Counted from the first letter of the stretch, positions 1 to 11,418 are shown. The stretch is 64,000 bases of DNA from Sabellastarte sp. h YS-2021 (GCA_964017235.1 OZ024929.1:113693793-113757792), one strand, 5' to 3'. Translations and numbers: made by a program. Notes: a model not told the origin generated them from the letters alone.

Positions 1-228
1 CCAGCAGGTCAAAAAATTTGTTGAGTTCGCTCCATGTAGCACGGTTTTCGAGATATAAGCATTTTTGTGTTTTTCAAAAACTTTGAAAATTCAAAATGGC
101 CACCATTTTTGGGGGAGACAAAAATTTTTGAAAAGACCACTGCCGCGGTGTGTATTTCCCGCCGAGCATTAAAGGAGAAGAAATAGCTTTTCCGAGATAT
201 TCACAATTTTTCACTTTTGTGTGTGAAA
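1..228. repeat. Left edge of the outer interrupted repeat
   Basis: AT-rich repeat sequence without a credible ORF. It contains an ACGGTTTTCGAGATATAAGC block and a CAAAATGGCCACCATTTTT palindromic block. Both recur at 29,150-29,545, beyond the 28-kb insertion, which indicates that the two flanks belong to one repeat family. The left end lies outside the window. Confidence 0.7.
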
Positions 229-779
229 GCTCTTCCAAAAGTAGGTGAATGAGTTATTTGAGAAAAATTGGCTATCTACAATACTATTAAGAGATAATTC
301 ACATTTACTCCTTTTGAGTAGGGGAGTAATTACCTACGGGTCTGGAACTTCACCAAGTGAAAGTTCTCCCAAAAGTAGATGAATGAGTTATTTGAGAAAA
401 ATTGGCTATCTGCAATACTTTTAGAGATAATTCGCATTTACTCATTTTGAGTAGGCGAGTAATTAGCTATGGGTCTGAAACTTCACCATGTGAAAGCTCT
501 CCCACAAGTACATAAATGAGTATTTGATAAAAATTGGGTATTCGCAATACCTTTACAGATAATTAGCATTTACTCATTTCGAGTAGGTGAATAATTAGCT
601 ATGGGTCTGAAACTTCACGGAGTGAAAGCTCTCCCAAAAGTAGGTGAATGAGTTATTTGAGAAAAATTGGCTATCTGCAATACTTTTAGAGATAATTAGC
701 ATTTACTCATTTTGAGTAGGTGAGTAATTAGCAATGGGTCTGAAATTTCACCAAGTGAAAGCTCTCCCAAAAGTAGGTG
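229..779 (+). repeat. 133-bp tandem repeat, left part (about 4 units)
   Basis: The block GCTCTCCCAAAAGTAGGTGA (or a close variant) recurs at about 229, 363, 496, 628 and 761, giving a period of 132-134 bp. Each unit also carries a TTTACTCATTTTGAGTAGG block. The last unit stops in mid-unit at GTAGGTG. The next bases of the unit, AATGA-TTATTTGAG, appear at 28,747 in the same orientation. The array was therefore split by the 780-28,745 insertion. Confidence 0.9.
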
Positions 780-780
780 G

Positions 781-2231
781 AACTGAAGTCAGATTTAAAA
801 AGGAAAAGTCACGCTTTCCTTTTTAGGCCTAAAATAAGCAGGTTTTGGCACTTTTGCTGCAAAACAATGAAAAACACTTTTGAAAACTGGACTTTTCATG
901 ATCAAAAATGTAAATATCAGCATTTGAAAGCCAAGAAATTGTCTAAAATAGAAAAACAGCCTTTCTAGAAAGGATGCGTCCTTTTCACAAAAACTGCAAA
1001 TCTTTGCTTTTCTAAAAAGGACGCATCCTTTTCACAGTAACTACAAATCTCACTTTTGCAAAAGGGACGCATCCTTTTCACAGAAACTATAAATCTCAAA
1101 TTTTCTGGAAATCTTCAATTTTGTAAAAAGGACGCGTCCTTTTCACAGAAACTGCAAATCTTCACTTTTCTAAAAAGGACGCGTCCTTTTCACTGAAACT
1201 GCAAATCTTCACTTTTTTAAAAAGGACGCGTCCTTTTCACAGAAACTGCAAATCTTTAATTTTGTAACAAGGATGCGTCGTTTTCGGAGAAACTGCAAAT
1301 CTTCAATTTTGTAAAAAGGACGCGTCCTTTTCAGAGAAACTGCAAATCTTCACTTTTCTAAAAAGGACGCGTCCTTTTCAGAAAAACTGCAAATCTTCAG
1401 TTTTCCAAAAAGGACGTGTCCTTTTCAGAGAAACTGGAAATCTTCACTTTTGTAAAAAGGACGCGTCCTTTTCACAGAAACTGCAAATCTTCACTTTTCC
1501 AAAAAGGACGCGTCCTTTTCACAGAAACTGCAAATCTTCACTTTTCTAAAAAGGACGCGTCCTTTTCACAGAAACTGCAAATCTTCGCTTTTCTAAAAAG
1601 GACGCGTCCTTTTCACAGAAACTGCAAATCTTCAATTTTCTAAAAAGGACGCGTCCTTTTCAGAGAAAACTGCAAATCTTCAGTTTTCTAAAAAAGACGC
1701 GTCCTTTTCAAAAAAACTGCAAATCTTCAGTTTTGTAAAAAGGACGCGTCCTTTTCACAGAAACTGCAAATCTTCACTTTTGTAAAAAGGACGCGTCCTT
1801 TTCAGAAAAACTGCAAATCTTCACTTTTCCAAAAAGGACGCGTCCTTTTCACAGAAAGTGCAAATCTTCACTTTTGTAAAAAGGACGCGTCCTTTTCACA
1901 GAAACTGCAAATCTTCACTTTTGTAAAAAGGACGCGTCCTTTTCAGAAAAACTGCAAATCTTCACTTTTCCAAAAAGGACGCGTCCTTTTCACAGAAACT
2001 GCAAATCTTCACTTTTGTAAAAAGGACGCGTCCTTTTCAGAGAAACTGCAAATCTTCACTTTTCCAAAAAGGACGCGTCCTTTTCAGAGAAACTGCAAAT
2101 CTTCACTTTTCCAAAAAGGACGCGTCCTTTTCAGAAAAACTGCAAATCTTCACTTTTCCAAAAAGGACGCGTCCTTTTCACAGAAACTGCAAATGTTCAC
2201 TGTTGTAAAAAGGATGCGTCCTTTTCACAGA
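781..2231 (+). repeat. Left terminal inverted repeat of the 28-kb element
   Basis: Positions 781-965 are a unique tip whose reverse complement is found almost unchanged at about 28,555-28,743. The inner part is the 47-bp array. The irregular units next to the tip (CTACAAATCTCACTTTTGC, then CTATAAATCTCAAATTTTC, then a unit with a TTTTCTGGAAATC insertion) occur in the same order in the right arm. The arms therefore share a common origin rather than having expanded independently. Confidence 0.9.
970..2231 (+). repeat. 47-bp palindrome-centred tandem array, left arm (about 27 units)
   Basis: The unit is ACTGCAAATCTTCACTTTT, then a short variable dinucleotide, then AAAAAGGACGCGTCCTTTT, then CACAGA. 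The core AAAAGGACGCGTCCTTTT is a perfect palindrome holding ACGCGT. Most differences between units lie in the spacer (CACAG, CAGAG or CAGAA; GTA, CTA or CCA) or at the two CpGs of the core. Open frames running through the array contain a repeated peptide and are artefacts of the repeat. Confidence 0.95.
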
Positions 2232-2608
2232 AGTTTTACATTGAGGTTAAAATTGTGTTCGAGACCCATGAAGACCCTATATAGGGATAACTTTTTCTAC
2301 ATTTTTCACATATTTTGTCCTATAATTTGGAAATGGTAATTCTGACTGGTCTCAAAATGTATTGGATATTACTTTTATATTAATCTGTGGAAATTTAAGG
2401 TCTGTAGTTTTAATTTTAAGGTCACCTAAAAGTCTCTAAAAATGTCCACAGGGACACATTCTATGAACTTTTTGCCATCATTGCAGGATGATTGACCCAA
2501 AAAAATCAAATGATTTAATGGTTTGAGTTCAAGTGAATATGTAAAAAGAAATTTCAATATTAATTGGTTGTAAGTATATACTATTGAACTGTAAATTGAA
2601 ATATATAT
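2232..2608. other. AT-rich spacer, nothing recognised
   Basis: No ORF, RNA gene or repeat end was identified. The equivalent spacer in the right half (25,359-27,436) is longer and unrelated by eye. Confidence 0.5.
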
Positions 2609-5314
2609 TGCATTCCCGAACGAAAGTCAGGGATACTTAGGATTCAGTACGGTCACGCCGCCGTCGTCGCTGCCGCAGAGATTTCCTTTCGGACCCGATA
2701 ATTTAAAAAGCGTTTTACTTAGACCATTCAAATTTGGTATGTGGGTATGTATGGACAATGCCAGAAATGCTTGTTTTGTAACCTTGACCTTCAATTTCAA
2801 GGTCACTGGTGGCCTCTTAAAGGTCAGATTTTGGCTATTTTTTCACATAGTGGTCCAGTTTTATATAAACATTTATATCTGTACAAGGGTCAGTTAAGTA
2901 CACAATGTCATCTTTTTCATGAAAATAATTTCCTTGTAAATGGTTTATATTACTGTATATTCAACATAAAAATCATTCTTGAATTTTATTATCTTAAGTT
3001 GGCTGATATGTTCTTAAGATGGGCTGACTCCTAAGTTGGGCTCCAACATATACAATACATATATATGTCCTCTGTAAGCATGCAGAAATTTGACCTTGAA
3101 GCTCTTCACTGAAAGTCATCCACAGATCATCACAGTACCTCACCAAGACCATTTGTTGGCCTTTTTGGGGATATTTTGACACTTAATGTTGACTATATTG
3201 CATGGAAACTATTGAAAATGGCTTTGGAGGTTGAGTACATGATGGAGTACCAGCATCCAGTTTGCTGACCTTGGCTATTGTTTTCAAGGTCACCTTAGGC
3301 CTGTTAAAATGATTCAAAATGGTACCTTAGACTGTGAGGCCATATACCTCATTTATTATTGGCTGTTACCACTCTAACAAAAAAAATATAGCTAGCCCTC
3401 TCAAATATGCAGGATATATTCATAACCATAAAATCTTACCTGGGAATATTTTTGGCCTCATTTTGAAAAACAAGATGGCTGTCAGGGATGTTTAATTGAC
3501 TTAAAGCAAGGACTTTTGTTGGCCCTCTAGAGCAAAAGGTATTATAGGTAGAGATCTAAAATTCGCAGATTATGTTCCGCGTTACATAATCTTGACTGGA
3601 AATATTTTTGGCCTCATTTTGAAAAACAAGATGGCCGCCATGGGCGTTTCTTTCTCAGTCATGAAAAGTGCTCATATCTTCCTTAATAATGGTCACAGAG
3701 GTTTGGGATGATAAATCAACCTATAGGAAATTGTGGGCTGGGAATTTTTTGGTGTGGTCGGATTTGACCTTGAGCCCATCCTTCAAGGTCAAATGAGGAT
3801 AGCCAAACTTAAAAGTGCTTATAACTCGCTTATTATTGGTCCTAGAGCTTTTGGATGGTAAACCAACCTATAGGACATAATGGGCTGGGAATCTTCTGAT
3901 GTGGTCGGATTTGACCTTGGGCCCCTCCTTCAAGGTCAAACGAGGATAACCAAACTTAAAAGTGCTTATAACTCGCTTATTATTGGTCCTAGAGGTTTGG
4001 GATTTAAATCAACCTATAGGAAATCCTGGGCTGGTAATCTTCTGGTGTGGTTGGATTTGACCTTGTGCCCATCCTTCAAGGTCAAAGGAGGATAGCCAAA
4101 TTTAAAAGTGCTTCTAACTCGCTTATTATTGGTCCTAGAGCTTTTGGATGGTAAACCAACCTATAGGAAATCATGGGCTGGGAATCTTCTGATGTGGTCG
4201 GATTTGACCTTGGGCCCCCCTTCAAGGTCAAACGAGGATAACCCAACTGAAAAGTGCTTATCACCTGCTTATTATTGGTCCTAGAGGTTTGTGATGGGAA
4301 ACCAATCTATAGGAAATCATGGGCTGGGAATCTTCTGGTGTGGATGGATTTGACCCATGGGCCCTTCCTTCAAGGTCAAGCGAGGATAGCCAAACTTAAA
4401 AGTGCTTATAAGTCGCTTATTATTGGTCCTAGAGCTTTTGGATGGTAAACCAACCTATAGGAAATCATGGGCTGGGAATCTTCTGGTGTGGATGGATTTG
4501 ACCTTGGGCCCTTCCTTCAAGGTCAAGTGAGGATAGCCAAACTTAAAAGTGCTTATAACTAGCATATTATTGGTCCTAGAGGTTTTTGATAGGAAACCAA
4601 CCTATAGAAATCATGGGCTGGGATTTTTTTGTGTGGTCAGATTTGACCTTGGGGCCCCTCCTTCAAGGCCAAATGAAGATAGCCAAACTTAAAAGTGCTT
4701 CTAACTCACTTATTATTGGTTCTAGAGGCTTGCAATTTGAAACCAACTTATAGGAAATCATGGGCTAGGAATCTTCTGGTGTGGTCAGATTTGACCTGAG
4801 ACCCTTCCTTCAAGGTCTGAATAGTGCTTATCACCTGCTTATTATTGGTCCTAGAGGTTTGTGATTTGAAACCAACTTATAGGAAATCATGGGCTAGGAA
4901 TCTTTTGACGTTTTCAAATTTGACCTGTGACCCCCTTTCAAGGTTAAGCAATGATAGCCAAACTTGAAAGTGCTGATAACTTGCTTGTTATTGGTCCTCG
5001 AGGTTTGCAATGTGAAACCACGTAATGGAAATCATGGGCTGGGAATCTTCTGATGTGGTCACATTTTACCTTGAGCCCCTCCTTCAAGGTAAAATGAGGA
5101 CAGCCATACTTCATAGTGCTTTTAACTAGCTTATGATTGATCCTAGAGGTTTACAATATGAAACCAACTTATAGGAAATCATGGGCTTCAGATCTTCTGT
5201 TGTGGTCAGATTTGACCTTTGGCCTCTCCTTTAAGGTCAAACAATGGTTCACTGACTTTGGTGAGTTGTCTTTCCGGTGGATATAGTTTTGCATCAGTTC
5301 TCCGATGCATAGGT
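2609..5314 (-). mobile_element. Hairpin-ended satellite element, copy A
   Basis: Read on the minus strand, this starts near 5,314 with CAACTAGACCTATGCATC, continues through a 147-bp array (5,240-3,668) and an AAGATGGC(C/T)G-containing region, and ends at about 2,609 with a GC-rich stretch and an imperfect terminal hairpin (GTATCCCTGA...TCGGGAATGC). Copy B at 22,921-25,358 has the same order in the opposite orientation. No coding capacity is seen. The terminal hairpin suggests a non-autonomous Helitron/Helentron-like or similar element, but the class is not proven. Confidence 0.7.
3668..5240 (-). repeat. 147-bp satellite array A (about 11 units, reverse orientation)
   Basis: The TTTGACC landmark recurs at about 3,773, 3,911, 4,057, 4,203, 4,349, 4,497, 4,643, 4,790, 4,919, 5,067 and 5,211, a spacing of 146-147 bp. 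Each unit holds TTATTATTGGTCCTAGAGGT, ATCATGGGCTGGGAATCTTC and a TTTGACCTTG...CAAGGTCAAA dyad. Units are more diverged than in the 13-17 kb arrays. Confidence 0.95.
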
Positions 5315-5369
5315 CTAGTTGAATATACATTTCACGGTGGGAGATAAATGACCACATCAGAGGCCTTGT

Positions 5370-5612
5370 TGTAAATAGGGTGTGCCCTAACCATGAAAAC
5401 TGCAAATTTATTCATTTTGTAATAAGGATGTGCCCTAAACATAGTCACTGCAACTTAACTCTCTCTGTTGAAAGGGTGCACCCTAAACACAGAAACTGTA
5501 AATTTCATCTTTTTGTATATACGGTGTGCCCTAAACACCAAAACTAAATTTTATCTTTTTGCTAATAGGATGTGTCCTAACACGAAAACTGCAAACTTTA
5601 TCTTTGTGTAAA
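5370..5612 (+). repeat. Diverged 48-bp palindromic array (5 units)
   Basis: Five units have cores at about 5,376, 5,424, 5,473, 5,522 and 5,566. The spacer resembles that of the terminal 47-bp array (GAAAACTGCAAA...TTTTGTAA), but the core differs: TAGGGTGTGCCCTA, AGGGTGCACCCT and TAGGATGTGTCCTA in the three best units. It is probably an older relative of the terminal arrays. Confidence 0.75.
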
Positions 5613-7403
5613 GGAAAAACTTTGAACAAATCAACATTATAATACAAGATTTTGTGAAACAATTCTCAGCCATAAAAATTAAAAATATATGTTGGTAAAG
5701 TCACCTTTATGTCTTGATAAAACTACAATTAACAAGGAAAAAAATATACTGACCACCATAAATAGTCAAGAAAAAATAAAAAGGATACTGTATTTCAAAA
5801 AATTCTGATTTATTCACTCTGGTATTTACTACTGCAAGTACACATTTAAAACCTTGTATAATCACCTTTCAATCACTTATTTATGTTCTGTTTGTACCAA
5901 AAAGTTTGACGTTTAATATCATAATATTGGAGCCTGATCGTAACAGAGAGCAATACACATGTTACAGTAAACAGATGAAACCAGTAAATTTCCATTTGCT
6001 AAAATTGTTAGTAAATATGTAAATATGTTTTCTAAAAATAAATATTCTCTTGGAAAAAAAAGTATAAAATGCTTTTACTTATTGTATATTTAGATGTGGT
6101 ATATCTGCAAGATTAAATCAACAAAACTAAGTGGACATTTTAGTATTTTACTACATAAAATACACCCAATGTCTTTCAAATCGAACGTAAACTATCTAAA
6201 TATTAATATCAAATTACTATATAAACCATGTTACTGATCATCACAAAGAATGGTAAAAATAAACCTTACTTCCATAACTCTTGGTTTGCTATTTGAAGGC
6301 TTAATGTCCTCAACTTGATCTGATGTTTCATATGAAGTCACAATAACCTGATGGCATATGATTGTTAATTGTCACCTTGCATCCATTATAGTAATCTAAT
6401 TTGCACAGTGCTTCCTCAATACAAATGTATTTAAATTATTTCCAAAAAATGTGAGTGAAACACACAAAACATCTTGAACAATCAACTTACACAAAACATA
6501 TCACTTTCACCCTAGTTTGAGAAAGTACCAAACTTCACTGCTCATTCTTGTATATGTAAACCCATTATTTGACTTTCAGTTTTATCTCACCTAAATTGAG
6601 CTCACAGTATGGAAACAGACTGACCTAGCTGGTAAATGGGGGGGGGATAAACATATGATGCTTCTGTAATCTGAGTGTGCCCCTTAATTAACTTATCTAG
6701 GCAGTCTCTGGTGGGTACACAAAACATGCCAGTGGGGTTTATTAGTGTAGTGCATATCTCTGACATGATAATGACCCCCTGCTACACACACTTGATTTAC
6801 AGAGTCTTGTATAATGGATTTCAGCCACCATATAGCAACAAAATTGAACACATATCACTGAAGTTTCCCTGAAGCCAGTATCTTGGTTTTTTCCCAGAAA
6901 ATAAGTTTTTAATTATTCATCATCCATATTCATGATACAAATGCAGTCAATGAGGTGTGATACATGATGTAATCTACTTTTTATTGTACTATTTTTTATT
7001 TCAGCAACAAACATAAATAGTTGAAATATTACAAGAAAAGAAAAAATAGCTTCAAAAATAAAGCCATCATAAATTGTTTGCAATACTGACCATTTTTTTC
7101 GCACAATCTTCTATCTGCAATATCTTTTACATGTTCAGTTTGATTTAATTATTTTTTGAAGCTAATAGATATTCAGATTATGACCATTTCTGGCACATTT
7201 GAAAGAATCCCAGGGGCAGTTACAACACAAAATAGTGAAAATGTGCAAATTCAATCAGTATACAAGTTAATTAATAAGGGGCTGTGGTTGCCTTGGAAAG
7301 CAGAATACTCGTCATTTATCACATTGGTGATCAATCCATATCCTGATAGTTTATTATCAATAGACTGAAGTTAATTCAGTTTCCACACTTCAAGCTTTCA
7401 GTT
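5613..7403. other. AT-rich gene-free region
   Basis: Open frames here are short (under 75 codons), show no recognisable motif and have no splice or promoter context I can support. No repeat end was recognised. Confidence 0.5.
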
Positions 7404-7634
7404 TATTTATTTAGTTGGGGTTTTAAGTGGCTTTAACACTGTACAGGTCATATCACAAGGGGTAGTTTTGTGGGCAGAGGAAACCAGTATATAATACAGT
7501 TGGTCAAGGTTCTGTACTGTCAACTGCTGGCCATCAATAAAGAACTACCAACTTTCCCACATAATGTCCAAGGTTTGAACCACTGACCTCTGAGGTGGGA
7601 GGTGGGTGTGTTACACTGTGCCACCATGGTCTCT
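7404..7634 (-). mobile_element. tRNA-derived SINE
   Basis: Read on the minus strand it begins with GACCATGGTGGCACAGTG (A-box-like), carries GTGGTTCAAACC (B-box-like), continues through a GTGGGAAAGTTGGTAGTT body and ends in TAAATAAATAAA. A short duplication TTTCAGTT flanks it (7,396-7,403 and 7,635-7,642). It belongs to the same family as the SINEs at 53,950 and 62,756. The tRNA-like head is degenerate, so it is not a functional tRNA. Confidence 0.85.
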
Positions 7635-7642
7635 TTTCAGTT

Positions 7643-8159
7643 CAACCAATTAGCATTCCATAATCCTGAACATAGTGAAGTACATTGCAAAACAGCTGAA
7701 GTTAAAAGAGCTATATATATATAAGGACAGAAATTAAGTGTAGCACCCCCACAGCCTGTTATTGTGAAAAGAGATAACACTGATGTAATTAGAATATAAC
7801 CTTAAATAAAATAGCCTTATTTTACTGTCAATAAGTGTATTATGCACAGGAAACAAACTTTTTCAGGAAAATATCTGAAGTGTTAGCCTTGCTGAAGACT
7901 CGAGATTCTTTGTAATTAGGGAAAACTTTCAATATCTGTAATAATGTTTCACTTATATGATGTTTTTTTTACTGGTTTTTACATCAGTATACTGTATGAT
8001 GAGTTTATATCTCCTACGATGCATCATTGCTTTATGAAGACCAAATATTTGTTACCTGTTTGAAAATATATAGTACAAATTTGAGCCTTAAAGGCTGTTT
8101 CACATACTAACAGAAATGACACCTGAATCATAACGTAAATTTTTATTGCATTAATACAC
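7643..8159. other. AT-rich gene-free region with a short TA microsatellite
   Basis: A short (TA)n run lies at about 7,711. Nothing else was recognised up to the GC-richer DIRS leader at about 8,160. Confidence 0.5.
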
Positions 8160-8429
8160 CTTACCTAAAAGACGATAGCTATACTCCGGCACCAGCCGGT
8201 CCCGCCAAACGCCAGAAAAATGTCCCAAGTTTCACCTCCGGCAAGACCAGTACACTACAATCCACTCGCCAGGTGGCCTAGTTCCTGCTACATTCGCCAG
8301 AGGGACGTGACGTCATAGCATCTTTTTCGTTTGGCGCGATTTGAAAGTTGGCGATATATTTTAGTGGATATTTCTTCTTTTATCTATTATTTGTGGGTCC
8401 GAGTGTGTACATTTTGTTCTTAACTCATC

Positions 8430-8800
8430 ATGTCTACACCTGGACAAAGAAAAGGGGCTGGCAGACATATCATGGCCTCCTTTGACAAACATTCTAGGTG
8501 TGCCAGATGTCAGGATAAAGGTCAGGGTGAGGATCCCTGTGTTAAACATCTCCCATGTGAGTACTGTGATTTATTAACTCCAGAGCAAGTCTTACAGCTG
8601 GCTACACCTACCTATAAGATTAGGAAGGAAAAACAAAAGAGTAAAGAAGTGCTTGTAGGCTTCTGTGACTGTTGTCTCTACAGTTGAACAGGAAGTTACG
8701 GAACACCCTGCTTCTCATAATTCTTCTGTAGATTTTTCATTGCCAACTCCATCTTTCCGTTTTTCTGTTGCTGTGAGTAGACCTATCAGGGACATGAATT
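8430..8800 (+). pseudogene. DIRS gag-like protein, amino-terminal fragment
   Basis: The frame opens at ATG 8,430. Within its first 65 residues it has closely spaced cysteines (CARCQDKG; CVKHLPCEYC) followed by LTPEQVLQLATPTYKIRKEK, an arrangement I recognise from gag-like ORFs of DIRS elements in invertebrates. The frame is lost at about 8,687; similar sequence resumes in another frame (EQEVTEHPAS...) to about 8,800. There the sequence switches abruptly to antisense RT. The ATG is chosen because the leader precedes it and the Cys motif follows. The fragment is broken and presumably inactive. Confidence 0.8.
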
Positions 8801-9542
8801 ACCGGACCAGGCAAACCGGATCTGACAGTATTAATCCGATCTTGTCTGTCAAGGTCTGCCCACGTTCTTCTGTTGGTCTGACCTTGCCCTCTTTCAGGTC
8901 GAACTGGTAACCTACGAAGTTGAAAACCTGTTTGGGAGCCAGTTCTGACTTCTCCTTGTTCACCAGCCACTCTAGTTCCTGACAAAGTGTGACCAGGGTT
9001 TGAGTATGCTGGAGACAGGTGTCGTGGGTACAGGCTCTCACCAGCCTGTCATCTAGGTACTGGTGGATCTTTATACCCTTCTGAAGTGCCATGAGTTTGA
9101 CCTCTTTGGCCACCACTGTGAACTCCATGGGAGCTGTGGATAGACGAAAGGGTAGGGCTTTGAACTGGTAGGACCGACCCTGGAGGTGAAAACGCATGTA
9201 CTTCCTGGACTGACTTTGAATTGGTATATGGAAGTAAGCGTCTTTGAAGTCTATGGATGTGACCCATTCCCCTGCCTGTAGGGAGGTTCTTATTGTCTCT
9301 GGGGTCTCCATCTTGAACGACTCTGTGTTTAAAAAGGTGTTCAAGGTGCTCAGGTCCAGGACCGGTCTCCACCGGTTGTTGGGTTTGGGTACCAAAAATA
9401 GCCGGTTGTAAAAACCCAGTGAGTTTTGATTTTCTACCGGTTCGACTGGATTTTTGTTTATCAGCTGATACAGTGCCTCTAAAAGGAAGGACTGTTTGGC
9501 TGGATTGTGGTAGTTGCTTATTACAGTCGGTGTCCTTGTCAA
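8799..9542 (-). pseudogene. DIRS reverse transcriptase, amino-terminal part
   Basis: About 248 codons are open. In order they show FYNRLFLVPKPNNRWRPVLD (fingers), SIDFKDAYFHIPI with the first catalytic Asp, YQFKALPFRLSTAP (the family usually has Gly where Arg is seen), IHQYLDDRLVRA with the YLDD catalytic pair, and NFVGYQFDLKEGKVRPT (thumb side). These are characteristic of DIRS/Ngaro-type RTs, which copy the element RNA during retrotransposition. The match stops near 8,815 at the inversion breakpoint, so RNase H and the recombinase are absent. The upstream Cys-rich linker overlaps the start in a compatible frame. It cannot be active as it stands. Confidence 0.9.
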
Positions 9543-9954
9543 GTTAGGTCTGAACCGGAACAGGAGTGTAACCCTCCCTCAGTGTGGTGACTACTTTTGG
9601 ACTTGAACCCAGGGCTTCCCATTTCTCCCAACACTGGTGTAACCTTACCCCTACATGAGGATCTATAACAGCATGTTGGGCATTGGTGACAAGATTTACA
9701 GAACACAAGTGACCTACACAAGAAACATCTTTCACATATTTTATTTCTGTGTATATTTGACATGCATTGGGTTTTACGCCTTTCCTTTGTGGCAACCCAG
9801 TGACAATATGAGCATTTGCAACACAACAGTCTACATTCAAATTTAAAGTCACTTTGCTGTTCCCGGCTACCACTGGTGCTGGGTCCAAGTCTCCCTGACC
9901 GGTAACACATACAGAGTTCTTCTGACCGGTCACAGAATTTACAGTAATTGTCAT
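9539..9954 (-). pseudogene. DIRS Cys-rich linker upstream of RT
   Basis: One frame (9,910 to 9,539) is unusually rich in Cys and His (CCKCSYCHW, ICERCFLCRSLVFCKSCHQC, CPTCCYRSSCRGK) and leads into the RT. The spacing suggests a zinc-binding, nucleic-acid-associated segment, as found between gag and RT in related elements. A second overlapping frame (9,954 to 9,544) ends with WEKWEALGSSPKVVTTLREG, which also looks like the region just before RT. A frameshift therefore probably lies near 9,620-9,660. Confidence 0.7.
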
Positions 9955-11416
9955 TTATGAGACTTGGACCCCTTAGCCGGCTTCTGGGAGAATGTGGAGG
10001 CTTTGCCTAAACTTTTCCTCGCTTGCTGCTTGTCTTTGATCTGTTTCCAAGGAGGGACGTTCTTCTAGTCGTGATGGCCAGTAGACTTGTCACTTGCAGC
10101 ATAGGGCTGGAAGCGACTTTGGTGTCGGTGTGACGTACCAGACGAACGCCTCTCCTCACTTTTACTGATTTCCTCTTCAGCCTTGGCAATAAGCTGATCC
10201 GGGAACAGTGCGTTGAGATGTACTGGAGACGTTCTTAAGGCGTTCACAGTATCTTGCTCACCCCAGCGTGTAGATAGTCCAGGTAACTATCCTTGCGAGC
10301 CAGAGTGAAGTTAGCCATGTTTATAAAGACACCTTCAGATAAGTCCTGCATAGTTCTGGCCATGGCTTGGGAGATTGACCAGTTGAAAGTGGTCAAGTAT
10401 TCTAATTCACTCACAGCCTGCTTCATCTTCTCTGATGACTTTCCCTTACTGTCCAGACGTAGGGTTTTGAGCTGAGTGGCCATAGAGTCTTGAACCCTAG
10501 TCAAGCACCTTGACAAACCAGCAGCCTGGTTGCACATTATTGTCTGTTCACGTGCTGCTCTCTCCCAACGCCTGAGTAGATCTTGACTGAGGGCCTGGGA
10601 GGGTGGGACAGTAGGAAGGTTTCTTCGTGCAATCCTGCTGAAGGAATGGTTGAATTTGGCAGGGTCCGGTGACCAGGTGCGTACTATCGAACTCTCACTG
10701 CTCTTCTCAGCATGCATCCTGTAAGATCTGGAAGATCTGGGAGTTTTGATGAATTGATCTCTGAGGAGGCCAGTGTTATCGTTGTTTCTGGTGGGATACC
10801 CTTCTGTGATTGTGAGGCTGAGACTGGACATCTTCCTACACAACCAGTCGTTCAGCGGGAGTTTCACAGAGACTTTCCCGGTTGGCTGGACACGTGCACC
10901 TGCAAAGGGGTTGTCATCTACAGTAGAGGACACAGTTTCAAACTCAGGAACCTTGTGCCAGTTCATGAAGCTTCTCACACCCCTCATAGTCTCCCTGTAG
11001 TTGGCCTCCTCAGTAGGTTCAGTGTCAGGCTCATCTCTGGAGACATCTCTGTCTGCTGACCGGTCCCGGTGGGTCTCATCACCCAGGGAACTGGTAACAC
11101 TGAGCTGGTCAGTTTCACTATCAGATGCTGCACTCGGGTCTCCCTCACCGGTGGGCTGAACCTCAGGGAACGAACTGGGGGCCTGAACAGGCTGGGTTGC
11201 TATCCCGGCACCTGGAGCCTCAAGAGGCTGGGTGGCTGTCTGCATCTCATCTACAGCTTCACAGGTGGCCTGATCAAGGCAGGGACCGGTCTTCTCTAGA
11301 GCCAGACTGCTGGTGGTGGCACCAGGGTCAAAAAATGGCTTCTGGCTGGTAGTCACATCTGAAGCTGGCTTCACAACTGGTTCAACCGGTACTGTGAAGG
11401 TTTTGGCCAACAGCAT
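9955..11416 (-). pseudogene. DIRS gag-like protein, central and carboxy-terminal part
   Basis: The longest frame runs 11,416 to 10,244 (390 codons). It has an acidic, Ser/Thr-rich amino-terminal half followed by a helical conserved part (SEKMKQAVSELEYLTTFNWS, QAMARTMQDLSEGVFINMAN, LARKDSYLDYLHAG). A -1/+2 shift at about 10,245 continues it as MNALRTSPVHLNALFPDQLI with KAEEEI and SEERRSSGTSHR, and a further shift at about 10,100 leads to basic sequence. The protein would be the structural, RNA-binding partner of the RT. Frameshifts and separation from its own amino terminus mark it as dead. Confidence 0.8.
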
Positions 11417-11418
11417 CG

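Larger units (their letters stand above)
8160..11416. mobile_element. DIRS-type retrotransposon remnant, internally inverted
   Basis: The segment is distinctly more GC-rich than its surroundings. From the left it has a leader (8,160-8,429; CCGGCACCAGCCGGTCCCGC near the start) and the gag amino-terminal region on the plus strand. Near 8,800 the direction flips: from 11,416 down to 8,801 the minus strand reads the rest of gag, a Cys-rich linker and the first part of reverse transcriptase. Inverting 8,801-11,416 would restore the normal gag to RT order. RNase H, the tyrosine recombinase and the 3' repeats are missing. The gag end at 11,416 abuts a 147-bp satellite array. Confidence 0.85.

Noticed and set aside
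970..2231. CRISPR array (regular palindromic repeats)
   Set aside because: The spacers are themselves repeated, no cas genes are present, and the context is eukaryotic.
8665..8910. Plus-strand ORF at 8,665-8,910 as a continued gag
   Set aside because: From about 8,800 it is the antisense of the RT coding sequence; only the first part is gag-like.
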